A stretch of DNA of 64,000 bases from Nonlabens ulvanivorans (GCF_000755285.1 NZ_BBMK01000005.1:115503-179502), one strand, 5' to 3'. Counted from the stretch's first letter, positions 40,236 to 50,183 are shown. The notes: generated by a model from the letters alone, not told the origin. Numbers and translations: made by a program.

Positions 40236-41920
40236 TTACTTTAATACAGATAATATAGGATTTCCTGTCGCTCCATTAGGAAAACTAATTCCTAATAGGC
40301 TAGAAACAGTAGGCGCTATATCAATAATATGAGTGCGTTGCGCACTAGTTCCATTATTAATTCCAGCACCATAAAACAGTAACGGCACATGTGTATCATA
40401 GCTTTGTGAACTACCATGAGTACTACCTGTCCTAGAATAACTTATTACTCCAGGCTCAAGAACATAAACAACATCACCACTACGTTTATGGTGAAAACCA
40501 TTTTGAATTAGAGCTCCTACTCCATTAGTAAAATTTGAATTAGTGAGCGCCTCACGGGTAAAAACCTTATCAATAGATTTATAATTGGTTAATAAAGAAC
40601 TTAAAAATCGTTGTACATCTTCAGATTTTAATTGAGCCATTTCCAGTTGCTCATAATCTAAGAAGACTTGACTATTAGAGATTTTTTGATGATCTTCTCA
40701 TTACTATATTTAATTTTTAACTGCTCTTTTAAGTATTGCTCTAATGCGTCATTTTCAAAATAACCAGCAGCGATGCCTTGTGATTGTAAATATGCTGGAT
40801 TATTAACTGCACCATGATCTGCGGTTAAGAAAACAGTGTAATTACCATCACCAACTTGATGGTCTAAAGCGTTTAAAAGACGCTCTAATTCAAGGTCTAA
40901 TCTTAGGTAAGTATCCTCTAACTCTACTGCATTTACACCATATTGATGTCCTACATAATCTGTACTAGAAAAACTGATGGCTAGAAAATCAGGAATAGCA
41001 TCCATTCCCATTTGCTCATTTTTTAAAGCCGCGATTGCAAAATCTGCTACAAGACTATTACCATATGGTGTTGCCTTTAATAAACTATAGCCTCCATTTT
41101 TATCTTGTAAAGCAGGTAAATCATATGGAAAAGTTGCCGTTTCTTTACCACGTGGTGCTTTTTCAAAATCATTTAAATCAGTACCACTAGCAGTATAGGT
41201 ATTCAATGGATATAGAGTATTCCACTCTTTCATATAGGATTGTGATGGATTACTAGCATTGTAATCACTTACCCATTGTGGTAATTCATTGATATAAAAT
41301 GTAGACGAAATAAATGTCCCTTCATCACCACCACGATACCAATAAGCTGCATCTGCAGCATGACCTGCAGGCAATATAGCACCACGATCTTTAATAGAAA
41401 TACCTATTACTTTAGAACGACCTTGTGTATGTAGCTCTAATTCATCTGTAACAGTTGTAGTTAATAATCGTCTAGGCGACATTTTACCTTCTGCATTTAT
41501 GGTCCCTACAGGTTCCACTGTATCATCACTAGCGTTATAAATTGATTTATTCTCAAATTTATCAAACCAGTTATTTCCTATAATACCATTATTCATCGGT
41601 GAAGTACCTGTGTAAATAGAGGCATGTCCTGGAGCAGTATAGGTTGGTACAAAATTATAATGATTATTAGTCAGGTTAAATCCATCATTCATTAATCTTT
41701 TAAAACCACCATCACCATATCTACTATAAAAACGTGTCAAATAATCATAACGCATTTGATCTACCACTATTCCCACAACTAGCTTAGGTCTAGCCGCGTT
41801 GTTAATATAATGCTCTTGGTTAATTGATGTCTTAACTGTTGAAGTTTCTTGCTTTCGCGAAAGCGTACCGCAACTGACCAATAGAGTCATAAAAAGTAAA
41901 GCCGTCCAAAAAGTTTTCAT
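40236..41920 (-). CDS. pafA: PafA-type alkaline phosphatase, frameshifted
   Basis: Exported phosphate-irrepressible phosphatase of the Bacteroidota PafA class, hydrolysing phosphomonoesters in the periplasm. A lipobox Cys is seen in FMTLLVSCGT. The active-site Thr is in TYTAPGHASIYTG, the Asn in IIGNNWFD, the Lys/Arg pair in ISIKDRGAILPAGH, and zinc ligands in VDQMRYDYL, LTADHGAV and DTHVPLLFYG. One base is lost in an A-run near 40688; frames rejoin at NSQVFLDYEQL. An in-frame extension to 41938 overlaps the -7 box, so ATG at 41920 is preferred. The palindrome copy at 41850 is read as TLSRK just after the lipobox. Confidence 0.9.
41850..41866. repeat. Palindrome copy 8, inside pafA
   Basis: TGCTTTCGCGAAAGCGT, read as Thr-Leu-Ser-Arg-Lys (third codon phase) in the spacer after the lipobox. 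Confidence 0.88.
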
Positions 41921-41935
41921 GTCATAGATTTTGTG

Positions 41936-41943
41936 CAAAAATA
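41936..41943 (-). promoter_or_regulatory. -7 element of pafA
   Basis: TATTTTTG on the minus strand, 16 bp before the ATG at 41920; no convincing -33 box. Confidence 0.5.
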
Positions 41944-42016
41944 AGGATAATGAAAAGCAGAAAGTTTAAGATTGCATTAAATCGCTTCATGGATTTTTTA
42001 TCTACTTTTACCATTC

Positions 42017-42757
42017 ATGAGATTTCTAAGACACATAGGTAAATATATGATGATGTTGATAGGTGTTTTCAAAAGACCTACTAAAACATCTGTACTGAGA
42101 GAATTGGTACTTAAGGAGATAGACGACTTAATCATCGGCTCCATAGGTATTACAGCCTTTATATCCTTATTTATGGGAGCAGTTGTGGCACTTCAAACGG
42201 CCTTAAATCTAGACAATCCATTGATTCCTAAAAGTTTAATAGGATTTGCGACTAGACAATCCATAATTTTAGAGTTTGCACCTACTTTTATATCAGTAAT
42301 TATGGCTGGAAAGGTCGGTTCTTATATTACCTCCAGTATAGGTACTATGAGAGTTACAGAACAAATAGATGCACTTGAGGTCATGGGTATTAATCCTCTC
42401 AATTATTTAATTTATCCAAAGATCATAGCGTTGTTATTCTATCCTTTCTTAATAGCCATCATTATGTTTGTTGGGATATTTGGAGGATTTCTAGCCAGTG
42501 TTTATGGAAATTTAGTAAGCTTAGAAGATTTTGTCGTTGGTTTACAAGATAGTTTTATCCCATGGCATATTGCTTATGCTTTTATTAAAACGATGGTTTT
42601 TGGTATACTGCTAGCAACTATCCCTAGTTATCACGGTTACTATATGGAAGGTGGCGCATTAGAAGTTGGTAAAGCTTCTACAACATCTTTTGTATGGACA
42701 TGTGTCGCAATTATTGTAGCTAACTATATTCTTACTCAAATACTTCTGACCACATGA
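42017..42757 (+). CDS. mlaE: MlaE-type lipid-transport ABC permease
   Basis: A 246-residue permease of the MlaE/YrbE family that moves phospholipids between the membranes. Five or so hydrophobic segments (ITAFISLFMGAVVALQTAL, FISVIMAGKVGSYITSSIG, LLFYPFLIAIIMFVGIFG, AFIKTMVFGILLATIPSY). MRVTEQIDALEVMGINP is the coupling segment that meets the ATPase and is very well conserved. The start overlaps nothing upstream; its stop overlaps the mlaF start by 4 bp (ATGA). Confidence 0.9.
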   Translation: MRFLRHIGKYMMMLIGVFKRPTKTSVLRELVLKEIDDLIIGSIGITAFISLFMGAVVALQTALNLDNPLIPKSLIGFATRQSIILEFAPTFISVIMAGKVGSYITSSIGTMRVTEQIDALEVMGINPLNYLIYPKIIALLFYPFLIAIIMFVGIFGGFLASVYGNLVSLEDFVVGLQDSFIPWHIAYAFIKTMVFGILLATIPSYHGYYMEGGALEVGKASTTSFVWTCVAIIVANYILTQILLTT

Positions 42758-43517
42758 TAGAAATTAAAAACTTACGCAAAGGATTTAATGGAGAAGCGGT
42801 CCTAAAAGGTATCGATGCAAAATTTGAGCAAGGTAAAACGAACATGATCATAGGCGCCAGTGGATCTGGTAAATCTGTATTTCTGAAAAATATGCTAGGG
42901 CTATTTGAACCTGATAAAGGAGAAATTATATACTCTGGTGAGTCACTACTAGATATGGATATAGATCGTAAAAGTGACTTGCGTAAAGAAATGGGAATGC
43001 TATTTCAACACAGTGCTCTTTTTGACTCTATGACGGTTGAAGAAAATATCATGTTTCCACTTAGAATGTTTTCTAGAATGAAACTTGCCGAACGTAGAGA
43101 GCGAGCAAACGAAATTTTGGAACGTGTTAATTTAGTCAATCTAAATAAAAAAATGCCTAGTGAGATCTCTGGTGGACAACAAAAACGTGTTGCCTAGGTA
43201 GAGCGATTGCAAATAATCCACAATACTTATTTTGTGATGAGCCCAATAGTGGATTAGACCCTAAAACGGCAACGGTAATCGATCAATTGATTCAAGAAAT
43301 AACGCATGAGCGTAATATTACCACCGTAATTATATCGCACGATATGAATTCTGTGATGGAAATAGGTGAAACAATTGTTTTTCTTAAAGACGGATTGATA
43401 GCTTGGGAAGGAAGCAATAAAGAAATCTTCAAGACCGATAATGAAGCAGTAACCGACTTTGTTTATAGCTCAGACTTATTTAAGAAAGTACGTATTGCGC
43501 AAAATGAAGGTTTTTAA
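42754..43517 (+). CDS. mlaF: MlaF-type lipid-transport ABC ATPase, frameshifted
   Basis: ATPase partner of MlaE. Walker A is IGASGSGKSVFLKN, the Q-loop region EMGMLFQHSALFDSMTV, the signature EISGGQQKRVA, Walker B YLFCDEPNSGLDP, and the switch His is in VIISHDMNSV. A C is missing in the run at 43193-43197 right after the signature: the frame restores RVALGRAIANNPQYLF. Everything beyond is intact, so this is likely a sequence error. The MlaD-like substrate-binding gene usually found nearby is not in this window. Confidence 0.9.
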
Positions 43518-43602
43518 GCGTTCAAATATTCGTTAATAATTATATAACATTATTATTTCAATACGGCTATTTTCATATTTTTAAGAAACTTAAAAGTATA
43601 AT

Positions 43603-44204
43603 ATGGTCAGTAACAAGATAAAGTGGTCGGTAGGTTTATTTCTAGTCATTGCACTTATACTCGCAACTAATTTCATTGATCGCAATAACTTTAAGCGAGT
43701 ACAAGATTCGGTTTCTACTATTTATGAAGATCGTCTGGTTGCTAAGGATTTGATTTATGACATTCAGTTAGAGATTCACGAGAAAGAATTGCTTATTGCT
43801 TTAAATAATACTACGGCTTATTTATCTCAAAAGAACAAGGCTCAAAATGAATTAAATGATTCTATGACGCAGTTTCTACCACTAAACTAACTCTCGAAGA
43901 AGAAAAAGTTTTTAATAATCTACAAACAGAGCTCGCTGCTCTATTCACATTAGAAAACGCTACTAATTTTAAAGCTGTAAACGGTCAAGACAACAGTCGC
44001 TTACAACAACAAATAGACTTGATCAATGAGACACTTCTCAAACTGTCCGACATTCAAATAAAAGAAGGCAATCGCCAGATGCACATCGGTAAAAAGGCAA
44101 TGGCGTCCATGGAACTTTTAACTCAAATGGAAGTATGGATAATGATTGTTCTCGCCATTATCATTCAAGTTATAATACTTTATAATCCTAAGAAGGAGCA
44201 TTAA
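43603..44204 (+). CDS. Membrane protein with 4HB_MCP-like ligand-binding domain only, frameshifted
   Basis: About 200 residues with a membrane helix at each end: WSVGLFLVIALILATNFI and MEVWIMIVLAIIIQVIILY. Between them lies a long helical region (VSTIYEDRLVAKDLIYDIQL and LSDIQIKEGNRQMHIGKKAM) typical of the four-helix-bundle sensor of methyl-accepting chemotaxis proteins. No signalling, HAMP or kinase domain follows. One base is lost near 43886, restoring TTKLTLEEEKVFNNL. A stand-alone sensor of this type is uncommon; it may pair with a separate signalling protein or act as a membrane spacer. Confidence 0.65.
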
Positions 44205-44216
44205 AAAATAATAACA

Positions 44217-44437
44217 TTAAATACTTGATTCAACTGGATACATATAAAGTGCTTTATCTTCTATAGCACTTATCAAATTCATTTTGTCTCTAATTTCGGA
44301 AGTTAATAATTCTTGATAGTTCTCATCTATTTCATTAACGATAGAAAACTCATCTAATTCTTCATCATATAAATTACGTTTACTACTTCTCACCAAACCA
44401 CCGGCTAGAGTGATAAAAAACTCTTGAAAATCTCCAT
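44217..44437 (-). CDS. Small unknown protein, frameshifted
   Basis: On the minus strand a frame of about 66 codons (EFFITLAGGLVRSSKRNLYD and on to IEDKALYMYPVESSI) ends at 44217. An ATG at 44437 (MEIFKS in another frame) joins it if one missing base is restored near 44430, giving MEDFQEFF. Acidic, no membrane helix, not recognised. It is convergent with the 4HB gene (13 bp gap). It may be a remnant of a gene or a genuine small protein. Confidence 0.45.
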
Positions 44438-44518
44438 TTTATTTAGTTGATACTTATTGTCGGTTGACTTGGTCGATAGTAGCGTTTAATTTTGATATAA
44501 AATAACACTTATATCAAC

Positions 44519-44770
44519 ATGGAACCAACAAGAAGAGGTCAAATCGTAAATTTTAAAAAATCAGTAAAGAACGAACTTCATGCTCGATCTTATGTCATTC
44601 TTTCCTTCGAAGAAAAAGGTGAAGATTCAATGGTTGAAATGCAAGCAGGTGGCACAGGTCTTCCATTTCCCATTATCAAAACAGCTCTAGCGCGAGACTT
44701 AATAGTAGATGAAGGTCAAACTCTTGAATTAGAATACTATCTAAAGTATGGAAATAATGATTTGTTTTAA
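44519..44770 (+). CDS. Small protein of unknown function
   Basis: An 83-residue intact ORF with no recognised family. Basic N-terminus (MEPTRRGQIVNFKKSVKNEL), central strands (SYVILSFEEKGEDSMVEMQA) and an acidic C-terminus (QTLELEYYLKYGNNDLF). GQIVNFKKSVKNELHA resembles a short beta-barrel opening but I cannot assign it. It lies 170 bp upstream of the methyltransferase gene in the same direction. Confidence 0.6.
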   Translation: MEPTRRGQIVNFKKSVKNELHARSYVILSFEEKGEDSMVEMQAGGTGLPFPIIKTALARDLIVDEGQTLELEYYLKYGNNDLF

Positions 44771-44880
44771 TAATTTATATTGAATTTTTCAATTCATATT
44801 TTAGAAAAACAAAAAATATAACGAGATTATTTTTTAATATAATTATTACTGAAATATTTTATAAAAATAATCATTTTGAC

Positions 44881-44914
44881 TTTGCTGCATCTTAAAATTG
44901 TTTTTATATTTTTG
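44881..44914 (+). promoter_or_regulatory. Promoter of the HTH-methyltransferase gene
   Basis: TTTG at 44881, 22 bases, then TATTTTTG at 44907; ATG follows at 44940. It fits the Bacteroidota two-box pattern. Confidence 0.6.
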
Positions 44915-44939
44915 TAACCAATGTTTAAGGTTGTTTAAC

Positions 44940-46171
44940 ATGGTTATGAAAAATTATTATTCCCTTTCCGAAGCTGCCGAAGTCTTAGGAAAGAGTAAAG
45001 AGACATTAAGAAGATGGGATAAAGATGGTAGACTAACGGCTGTAAGAGAACCTATGAGCCAATATCGTATTTATAAAAAGATGATATTCATAATCTTTTA
45101 AAACCATTATTCGGTGATGTGGATGAAGAAATTGACAATTCAGAGAAACCAATAAAAGAATTCAAAGTTTTGGAATTATTTGCTGGTGCAGGTGGTTTGG
45201 CGATTGGGCTTGAAAAAGCTGGAATAAAATGTGAAGCTTTGAATGAAATCGATAAATGGGCGTGTAAAACTTTAAGACAAAATCGTCCGAATTGGAATGT
45301 TTTAGAAGGAGATATAAAATCTTTTAGCTTTGAAGAATACAAAGGAATAGTAGATATAGTTACTGGTGGTTTTCCATGTCAAGCTTTTAGTTATGCTGGG
45401 AAAAAATTAGGATTAGAAGACGCCAGAGGAACGCTATTCTACGAATTTGCAAGAGCTGTACAAGAAGCAAATCCGCCTATTTGCATTGGGGGGGAAAATG
45501 TAAAAGGTCTTTTATCCCATGAAAAAGGAAAAACTTTACATGGAATGATTTCAATTCTAGACGAGATTGGTTACAACGTTGTTCCTGTGAAAGTACTGAA
45601 AGCTATTAATTATAAAGTTCCTCAGAAAAGAGAAAGGCTAATTTTAGTAGGTATTAGAAAAGATATCGACACTAAATATGAATATCCTAAGCCTTATACA
45701 TCTATTTACAATTTATCAGATGCTTTAAAAAAAGGTAAATTATATAATTCTGATGTTCCTAAATCAGAAGGTTCTAAATATCCAGAACATAAAAAGGAAA
45801 TCTTAGATTTAGTACCACCCAAAGGATATTGGAGAGATTTACCTTTAGATGTTCAAAAAGAATATATGGGTAAAAGCTTTTATTTAGGTGGTGGTAAAAC
45901 AGGGATGGCTAGAAGAATAGGTTGGGATGAACCTAGCCTCACATTAACTTGTAGCCCTGCACAAAAACAGACTGAACGCTGTCATCCAGATGAAACTAGA
46001 CCATTTACCGTTAGAGAATATGCTAGAATTCAAACATTTCCAGATGATTGGAAATTTATGGGTTCAATTTCTCAACAATATAAACAAATAGGAAATGCGG
46101 TGCCTTGTAATTTAGGTAGAGAGATAGGCTATTCTATTGTTAAATTTTTAAATGATTATTATCGACAATGA
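44940..46171 (+). CDS. Type II DNA (cytosine-5) methyltransferase with N-terminal MerR-like HTH, frameshifted
   Basis: About 411 residues when one A is restored near 45078. The N-terminal 60 residues hold a MerR/excisionase-type HTH: YYSLSEAAEVLGKSKETLRRW and DKDGRLTAVREP. A linker (DVDEEIDNSEKPIKEF) leads to the m5C-methyltransferase: VLELFAGAGGLAIGLEKAG (motif I), VTGGFPCQAFSYAGKK (motif IV with catalytic Cys), GENVKGLLSHE (VI), QKRERLILVGIR (VIII), VREYARIQTFPDDW (IX) and QIGNAVPCNLG (X). Its target domain (GKTGMARRIGWDEPSLTLTC) looks like GGNCC/GGWCC-type enzymes; that specificity is inference. The HTH may repress its own promoter. Confidence 0.88.
45488..45494 (+). repeat. G7 tract, methyltransferase gene
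   Basis: ATT GGG GGG GAA, just before the Glu-Asn-Val of motif VI. Confidence 0.95.
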
Positions 46172-46179
46172 TTCATTAT

Positions 46180-46887
46180 CTATTCGATATTACTTGCAAT
46201 TTCCTTAGCTAAAATCGATATTGTATTTTCTATCGTTTTTCTTCCGTCAACTTCTAAAGCCACCTCTCCAATACCATCAATTAGCTCGAAATAAAAATTT
46301 CGTTGACCGGTAAGTCTGTACCAAAAATCGGCTCCAACAAAAACTGGATAGTTTTCATTTATTCTTCGATAATGAGAGCTTAGACTGGAATCATCACCAT
46401 ATACGACTCCTACTATCATATCTTCAATACCGACATTTAAGCTATTTGTTCTTGCTAACCTTCTTACTCCATCAAAATGATTAACTATAGTCTTTACATC
46501 ATCTCGATTAATAGTATTTGGTCCAGCCTTAAGCTGACAATATTTTTTGCGCCCATCAACTGCATCAATGAATTCAACATCAATACCTTGAGTAGTTGAG
46601 CCCATACCATCAAATAGGACATTAATCATATTCTGAACTTTCATACCAAACGAAGTTGTAATGGCGGAACCTAGAACTCTTGGAAAAACTAAAGCTTTTG
46701 CGATACTTTCAGGACTATCATCACCAGTTAGAAAATTAGCTAAATATTTGAAAAGAAATGGATTAACATTATAACTTCTCAATTCGCTAGCTCTCTTACA
46801 AGCACCATCTATATGGTTTTGAACAATTTCTTCTCGAAAAAACATTTTCGCCCTTTCAATTATTTCATTTTTTTGATCTTGATTCAT
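46180..46887 (-). CDS. Type II restriction endonuclease
   Basis: A 235-residue endonuclease partner of the adjacent methyltransferase, converging on it with 8 bp between stops. The catalytic region reads STTQGIDVEFIDAVDGRK and then KYCQLKAGPNTINRDDVK, a PD-(D/E)xK-like site with Asp in GID and Gln-Leu-Lys at the metal site. GGNCC-family enzymes (Eco47II/TdeIII type) have similar layout, consistent with the methyltransferase target domain. Frame intact. The convergent order means the nuclease is not under the methyltransferase promoter; no strong promoter was found upstream of 46887. Confidence 0.78.
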   Translation of the reverse strand: MNQDQKNEIIERAKMFFREEIVQNHIDGACKRASELRSYNVNPFLFKYLANFLTGDDSPESIAKALVFPRVLGSAITTSFGMKVQNMINVLFDGMGSTTQGIDVEFIDAVDGRKKYCQLKAGPNTINRDDVKTIVNHFDGVRRLARTNSLNVGIEDMIVGVVYGDDSSLSSHYRRINENYPVFVGADFWYRLTGQRNFYFELIDGIGEVALEVDGRKTIENTISILAKEIASNIE

Positions 46888-46935
46888 TGTTTATTTATTA
46901 CAATATTTTTAAACTAATTCAAAAAAGACAAACCT

Positions 46936-48396
46936 CTACTCCTCCAAACTATCTACTTCAATCACCACACTACGTTCCAACTCATTAATTTTAATCTTGT
47001 CGGTTTTAAGGCGGTATTGCAACCAGTTTGCCATGCGTGTTTTTATCGCACCGCGATCTTGCTGGGTTAAAGTCGTATCGTTAAAACGGATATTATACTC
47101 TGCAATCGTGTCTGTAAGTTGTGTGATAAAATCCTTATTCACAGACTCGGCATAGCTTATACTAGAGATTTGAGGATAGTTCAATCGTACCTCTTCACTG
47201 ATAATGTCAAAGTTCTTACCTTGTTCATTAACGCGTCTTAATTCATCCTCAAGGGCAGCAATACGCACATCCTTATCTTGTATCAAGCGCAGCTTATCAA
47301 TAAGTTCTTCTTGTACCATTTCTACACCTTCATTATTCACGGTAGGCATAGAACTACCTTGATAAAAGCGAACTTTACTTTCCTCGAGATTTTCTTGAAG
47401 ATTGAATTTCTTTTCCCATTCTTTAACAACAGGTTCTGGAACTGGAGCACCTAGCATCACGATATCTAGCGTTTGAGTTACCTTATTCCATTCTGCATTA
47501 GGACGCATTCCATCATAATCTACAATCTCTTTTACATATTTATCTACCGCTATTTGCTTTAACTGATCTTGATACAATTGGTAAAATAAATAAATAGATG
47601 GCAGTAATACTAGAAAACCTATCAAAGATGCCACTCGCGAAACTCGTTTTCTCTTGGCTTGATTAGCATACTTAACCATAGGAAACTTGAGCAGTTTACA
47701 AACCAAAAATGTCGCAAGTGCAATAAAAACAGCATTGATACAGAACAAGTACATCGCACCACCAAAAACTTTCAACTGCCACGTCGCAATACCATAACCT
47801 GCCGTACATAACGGTGGCATTAATGCTGTAGCAATTGCTACACCAGCAATGGCGTTTGATATGGTTCCCTTTTTTGCTTTGGCAACGATAAGTGCTAGTC
47901 CACCAAAGATCGCAATCAAAACGTCTAGAATCGTAGGAAAGGTTCTCGCCTCTAACTCTAGTGTCATTTCTTTCATAGGCGAAATAAAGAAATACAACGA
48001 TGCTGTAAATAACGACAGTAATACCATCACCACAAGGTTAATCCATGAGCGACGCAACATGGTATTATCATTAATAGCCGTACCTAATCCCATTCCCACG
48101 ATTGGTCCCATAAGTGGAGAGATTAACATGGCACCTATTACCACAGCCGTAGAGTTAGCATTTAAACCTATGGACGCGACAAATATGGAGAATATTAAAA
48201 TCCACGCATTGTGACCTTGAAAAGAAATATCTTTTCGTACTGATTCAATTGTCTCATCACGATCAGACTCCTCACGTATATCGAGTAAATCATGGAGAAA
48301 CGCCATAATATTATCCCAGATTCCTGAAATTTTTTGTTGATTTGCTTTCAAGGATTGCTCTGAAGCTTCTTGATTATTTGGTTCGTTTGCTTCCAT
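46936..48396 (-). CDS. DUF389 (TIGR00341) membrane protein
   Basis: A 486-residue conserved membrane protein of unknown function. The N-terminus is soluble (SDRDETIESVRKDISFQGHN). The DUF389 core contains about five membrane segments with conserved NSTAVVIGAMLISPLMGPIVGMG (quoted in part) and GVAIATALMPPLCTAGYG. A C-terminal soluble part (from LKQIAVDKYVKE) is long and coiled-coil rich. Start ATG shares its A with the manC stop (TAATG), so translation is coupled. No biochemical role is known for the family. Confidence 0.85.
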   Translation of the reverse strand: MEANEPNNQEASEQSLKANQQKISGIWDNIMAFLHDLLDIREESDRDETIESVRKDISFQGHNAWILIFSIFVASIGLNANSTAVVIGAMLISPLMGPIVGMGLGTAINDNTMLRRSWINLVVMVLLSLFTASLYFFISPMKEMTLELEARTFPTILDVLIAIFGGLALIVAKAKKGTISNAIAGVAIATALMPPLCTAGYGIATWQLKVFGGAMYLFCINAVFIALATFLVCKLLKFPMVKYANQAKRKRVSRVASLIGFLVLLPSIYLFYQLYQDQLKQIAVDKYVKEIVDYDGMRPNAEWNKVTQTLDIVMLGAPVPEPVVKEWEKKFNLQENLEESKVRFYQGSSMPTVNNEGVEMVQEELIDKLRLIQDKDVRIAALEDELRRVNEQGKNFDIISEEVRLNYPQISSISYAESVNKDFITQLTDTIAEYNIRFNDTTLTQQDRGAIKTRMANWLQYRLKTDKIKINELERSVVIEVDSLEE

Positions 48397-49472
48397 TACC
48401 CTATTTCTTTACCGTACTTATCTATAGCCGTATTACGGATTTCTTTAATTTCTTGCTCAGCATTTTTAGGAATGATCATTAATACATCATCTTGATCAAC
48501 CACTATATAATCTTCTAGACCTTGTAAAATCACTTTTTTACCAGGCGCTGTTCTCACCATATTGCCATGTGATTCAATCGCTGTGACACTAGCATTGACA
48601 ATGGCATTAAACGCTTCATTCTTATCAAGTTTATCATATAAAGAACCCCAAGTACCTAAATCGTTCCAAGAGAATCTGGCCGGTAGGACATAAACTTCTT
48701 TAGAATTTTCCATAATAGCATAGTCTACTGATATGTTCTCTGCTTTAGGATACTCACTCTCTAAAAACGACTCTTCTTCTACAGTATTTAAAACCTGCAT
48801 GCCGTTAGTGAATAGTTGCGTCATGGTAGGTTGCGCTTTCGCGAAAGCGTTAACCACAGCATCTACACTCCATATAAATATACCAGCGTTCCATAAAAAA
48901 TTTCCTGCATCTAGAAATTGCTGTGCTGTTTCTAAATTAGGTTTCTCACGGAATTGATTAACTTTTTTTACAGCTGTCTCATCTTGATTATACTCTATAT
49001 ATCCGTATCCAGTATTAGGTGATGTAGGTTGAATCCCTAGAGTCATCAATGCCTGTGGATGTTGCTCACAAAAGGCAAATGTGGTCGCTAAATCTTCATT
49101 AAAAAGATCTTCTTCGGCAATATAATGGTCACTGGGCGCAACGATCATACTGGCGGCTGGATTCATTTTTTGAATTTTTAATGCCGCAAGTAAAATACAT
49201 GGTGCTGTATTGCGCATGGCAGGCTCTGCAACGATATTCTCTGGCAACACCTCAGGTAATTGCTCTTTAACAAGATCTACATAAGCCTCATTAGTTAAAA
49301 TAAGAATGTTATTTGCTGGTATTTGAGCTTGCAATCTGGTAAAGGTCATTTGTAATAATGACTTACCTAATCCTAGCATATCATGGAATTGCTTAGGAAA
49401 TGACTGTTTACTTACTGGCCAGAATCGGGAACCGACTCCACCGGCCATTATAACTGCATATTTATTACTCAT
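48396..49472 (-). CDS. manC: Mannose-1-phosphate guanylyltransferase
   Basis: Makes GDP-mannose from mannose-1-phosphate and GTP for glycan synthesis. The 358 residues include YAVIMAGGVGSRFWPVSK near the N-terminus (GTP binding), FPKQFHDMLG, AEPAMRNTAPCI, VAPSDHYIAEE and FREKPNLETA, NAGIFIWSVD and SVDYAIMENS. It lacks the C-terminal isomerase domain, so it is single-function. A palindrome copy lies inside (48833), read as AFAKA. It is followed by DUF389 (TAATG overlap) and preceded by sprT by 2 bp: an operon sprT-manC-DUF389. Confidence 0.92.
   Translation of the reverse strand: MSNKYAVIMAGGVGSRFWPVSKQSFPKQFHDMLGLGKSLLQMTFTRLQAQIPANNILILTNEAYVDLVKEQLPEVLPENIVAEPAMRNTAPCILLAALKIQKMNPAASMIVAPSDHYIAEEDLFNEDLATTFAFCEQHPQALMTLGIQPTSPNTGYGYIEYNQDETAVKKVNQFREKPNLETAQQFLDAGNFLWNAGIFIWSVDAVVNAFAKAQPTMTQLFTNGMQVLNTVEEESFLESEYPKAENISVDYAIMENSKEVYVLPARFSWNDLGTWGSLYDKLDKNEAFNAIVNASVTAIESHGNMVRTAPGKKVILQGLEDYIVVDQDDVLMIIPKNAEQEIKEIRNTAIDKYGKEIG
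48833..48850. repeat. Palindrome copy 9, inside manC
   Basis: GCGCTTTCGCGAAAGCGT, read as Ala-Phe-Ala-Lys-Ala in a helical segment. Confidence 0.9.
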
Positions 49473-49474
49473 TC

Positions 49475-50071
49475 TTAACTTTTTAAAACTTCTACTTGAA
49501 CATTAGGTTGAAAAAGATATACTTTACCACTCTCTATTTCTAAGCATTCATAGCGTTTACGCAATTTTTTACCTTTCTGGAATTTACGTCCATTATCTGT
49601 GGCAAAAATAGCACCTTGCACTAACTCAAATATATAATTTTTATCAGTGACAGCGTCATAATTTTTGAGTGCTACACTTAAGTTTGCATCAGTATCGCTA
49701 CTGGCTGTTGGATTTTTAAAATGTCTGGCCAGTAAAGGCAAAACATCATTGGGAAAAATGTCTGGTCTTAAAAATGGTAGCATTAAATGTTGAAAGGTAT
49801 GCTTCCACTCTACACCATGTGGTTTAATAGCTCTACCATACTTTTTGAAAGCAATTAAATGAGCTATCTCGTGAACTAATGTTACTAAAAAACGATACTG
49901 ATTTAAGTTTGCGTTAATGGTAATGCGGTGAGATCCATCTGGTAGTGGTCTATAATCACCATGCCTGGTCTTACGCTCATTTACAATTTTAAGATGCACA
50001 GCATTCATCTCTAGCAATTGTGTTAAAGGCATTACAGCAAGTCGTGGTATGTACTTTTCTAAAACGGACAC
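49475..50071 (-). CDS. SprT-like zinc metalloprotein
   Basis: A 198-residue SprT-family protein with the zinc motif LVTLVHEIAHLIAFKKYG (HExxH), followed by KPHGVEWKHTFQHLM. A zinc-ribbon-like tail with LRKRYECLEIESGK has only one clear Cys, so the ribbon is reduced. In eukaryotes the related SPRTN cuts DNA-protein crosslinks; the bacterial role is not settled. First gene of the sprT-manC-DUF389 set. Confidence 0.8.
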   Translation of the reverse strand: MSVLEKYIPRLAVMPLTQLLEMNAVHLKIVNERKTRHGDYRPLPDGSHRITINANLNQYRFLVTLVHEIAHLIAFKKYGRAIKPHGVEWKHTFQHLMLPFLRPDIFPNDVLPLLARHFKNPTASSDTDANLSVALKNYDAVTDKNYIFELVQGAIFATDNGRKFQKGKKLRKRYECLEIESGKVYLFQPNVQVEVLKS

Positions 50072-50183
50072 TAATAGTTGATTACTTTATAGAGTTACAA
50101 TTTAGGAATGAAAAGTAGGATTAGAAAATGAATAATAGCTTAGTTATTAAGAGATTTTATAAAAAGTTAATGCTAGTAAAATC

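Noticed and set aside
44540..44960. CRISPR-Cas or prophage near the R-M genes
   Set aside because: No direct repeats, cas, integrase, capsid or terminase genes are seen.
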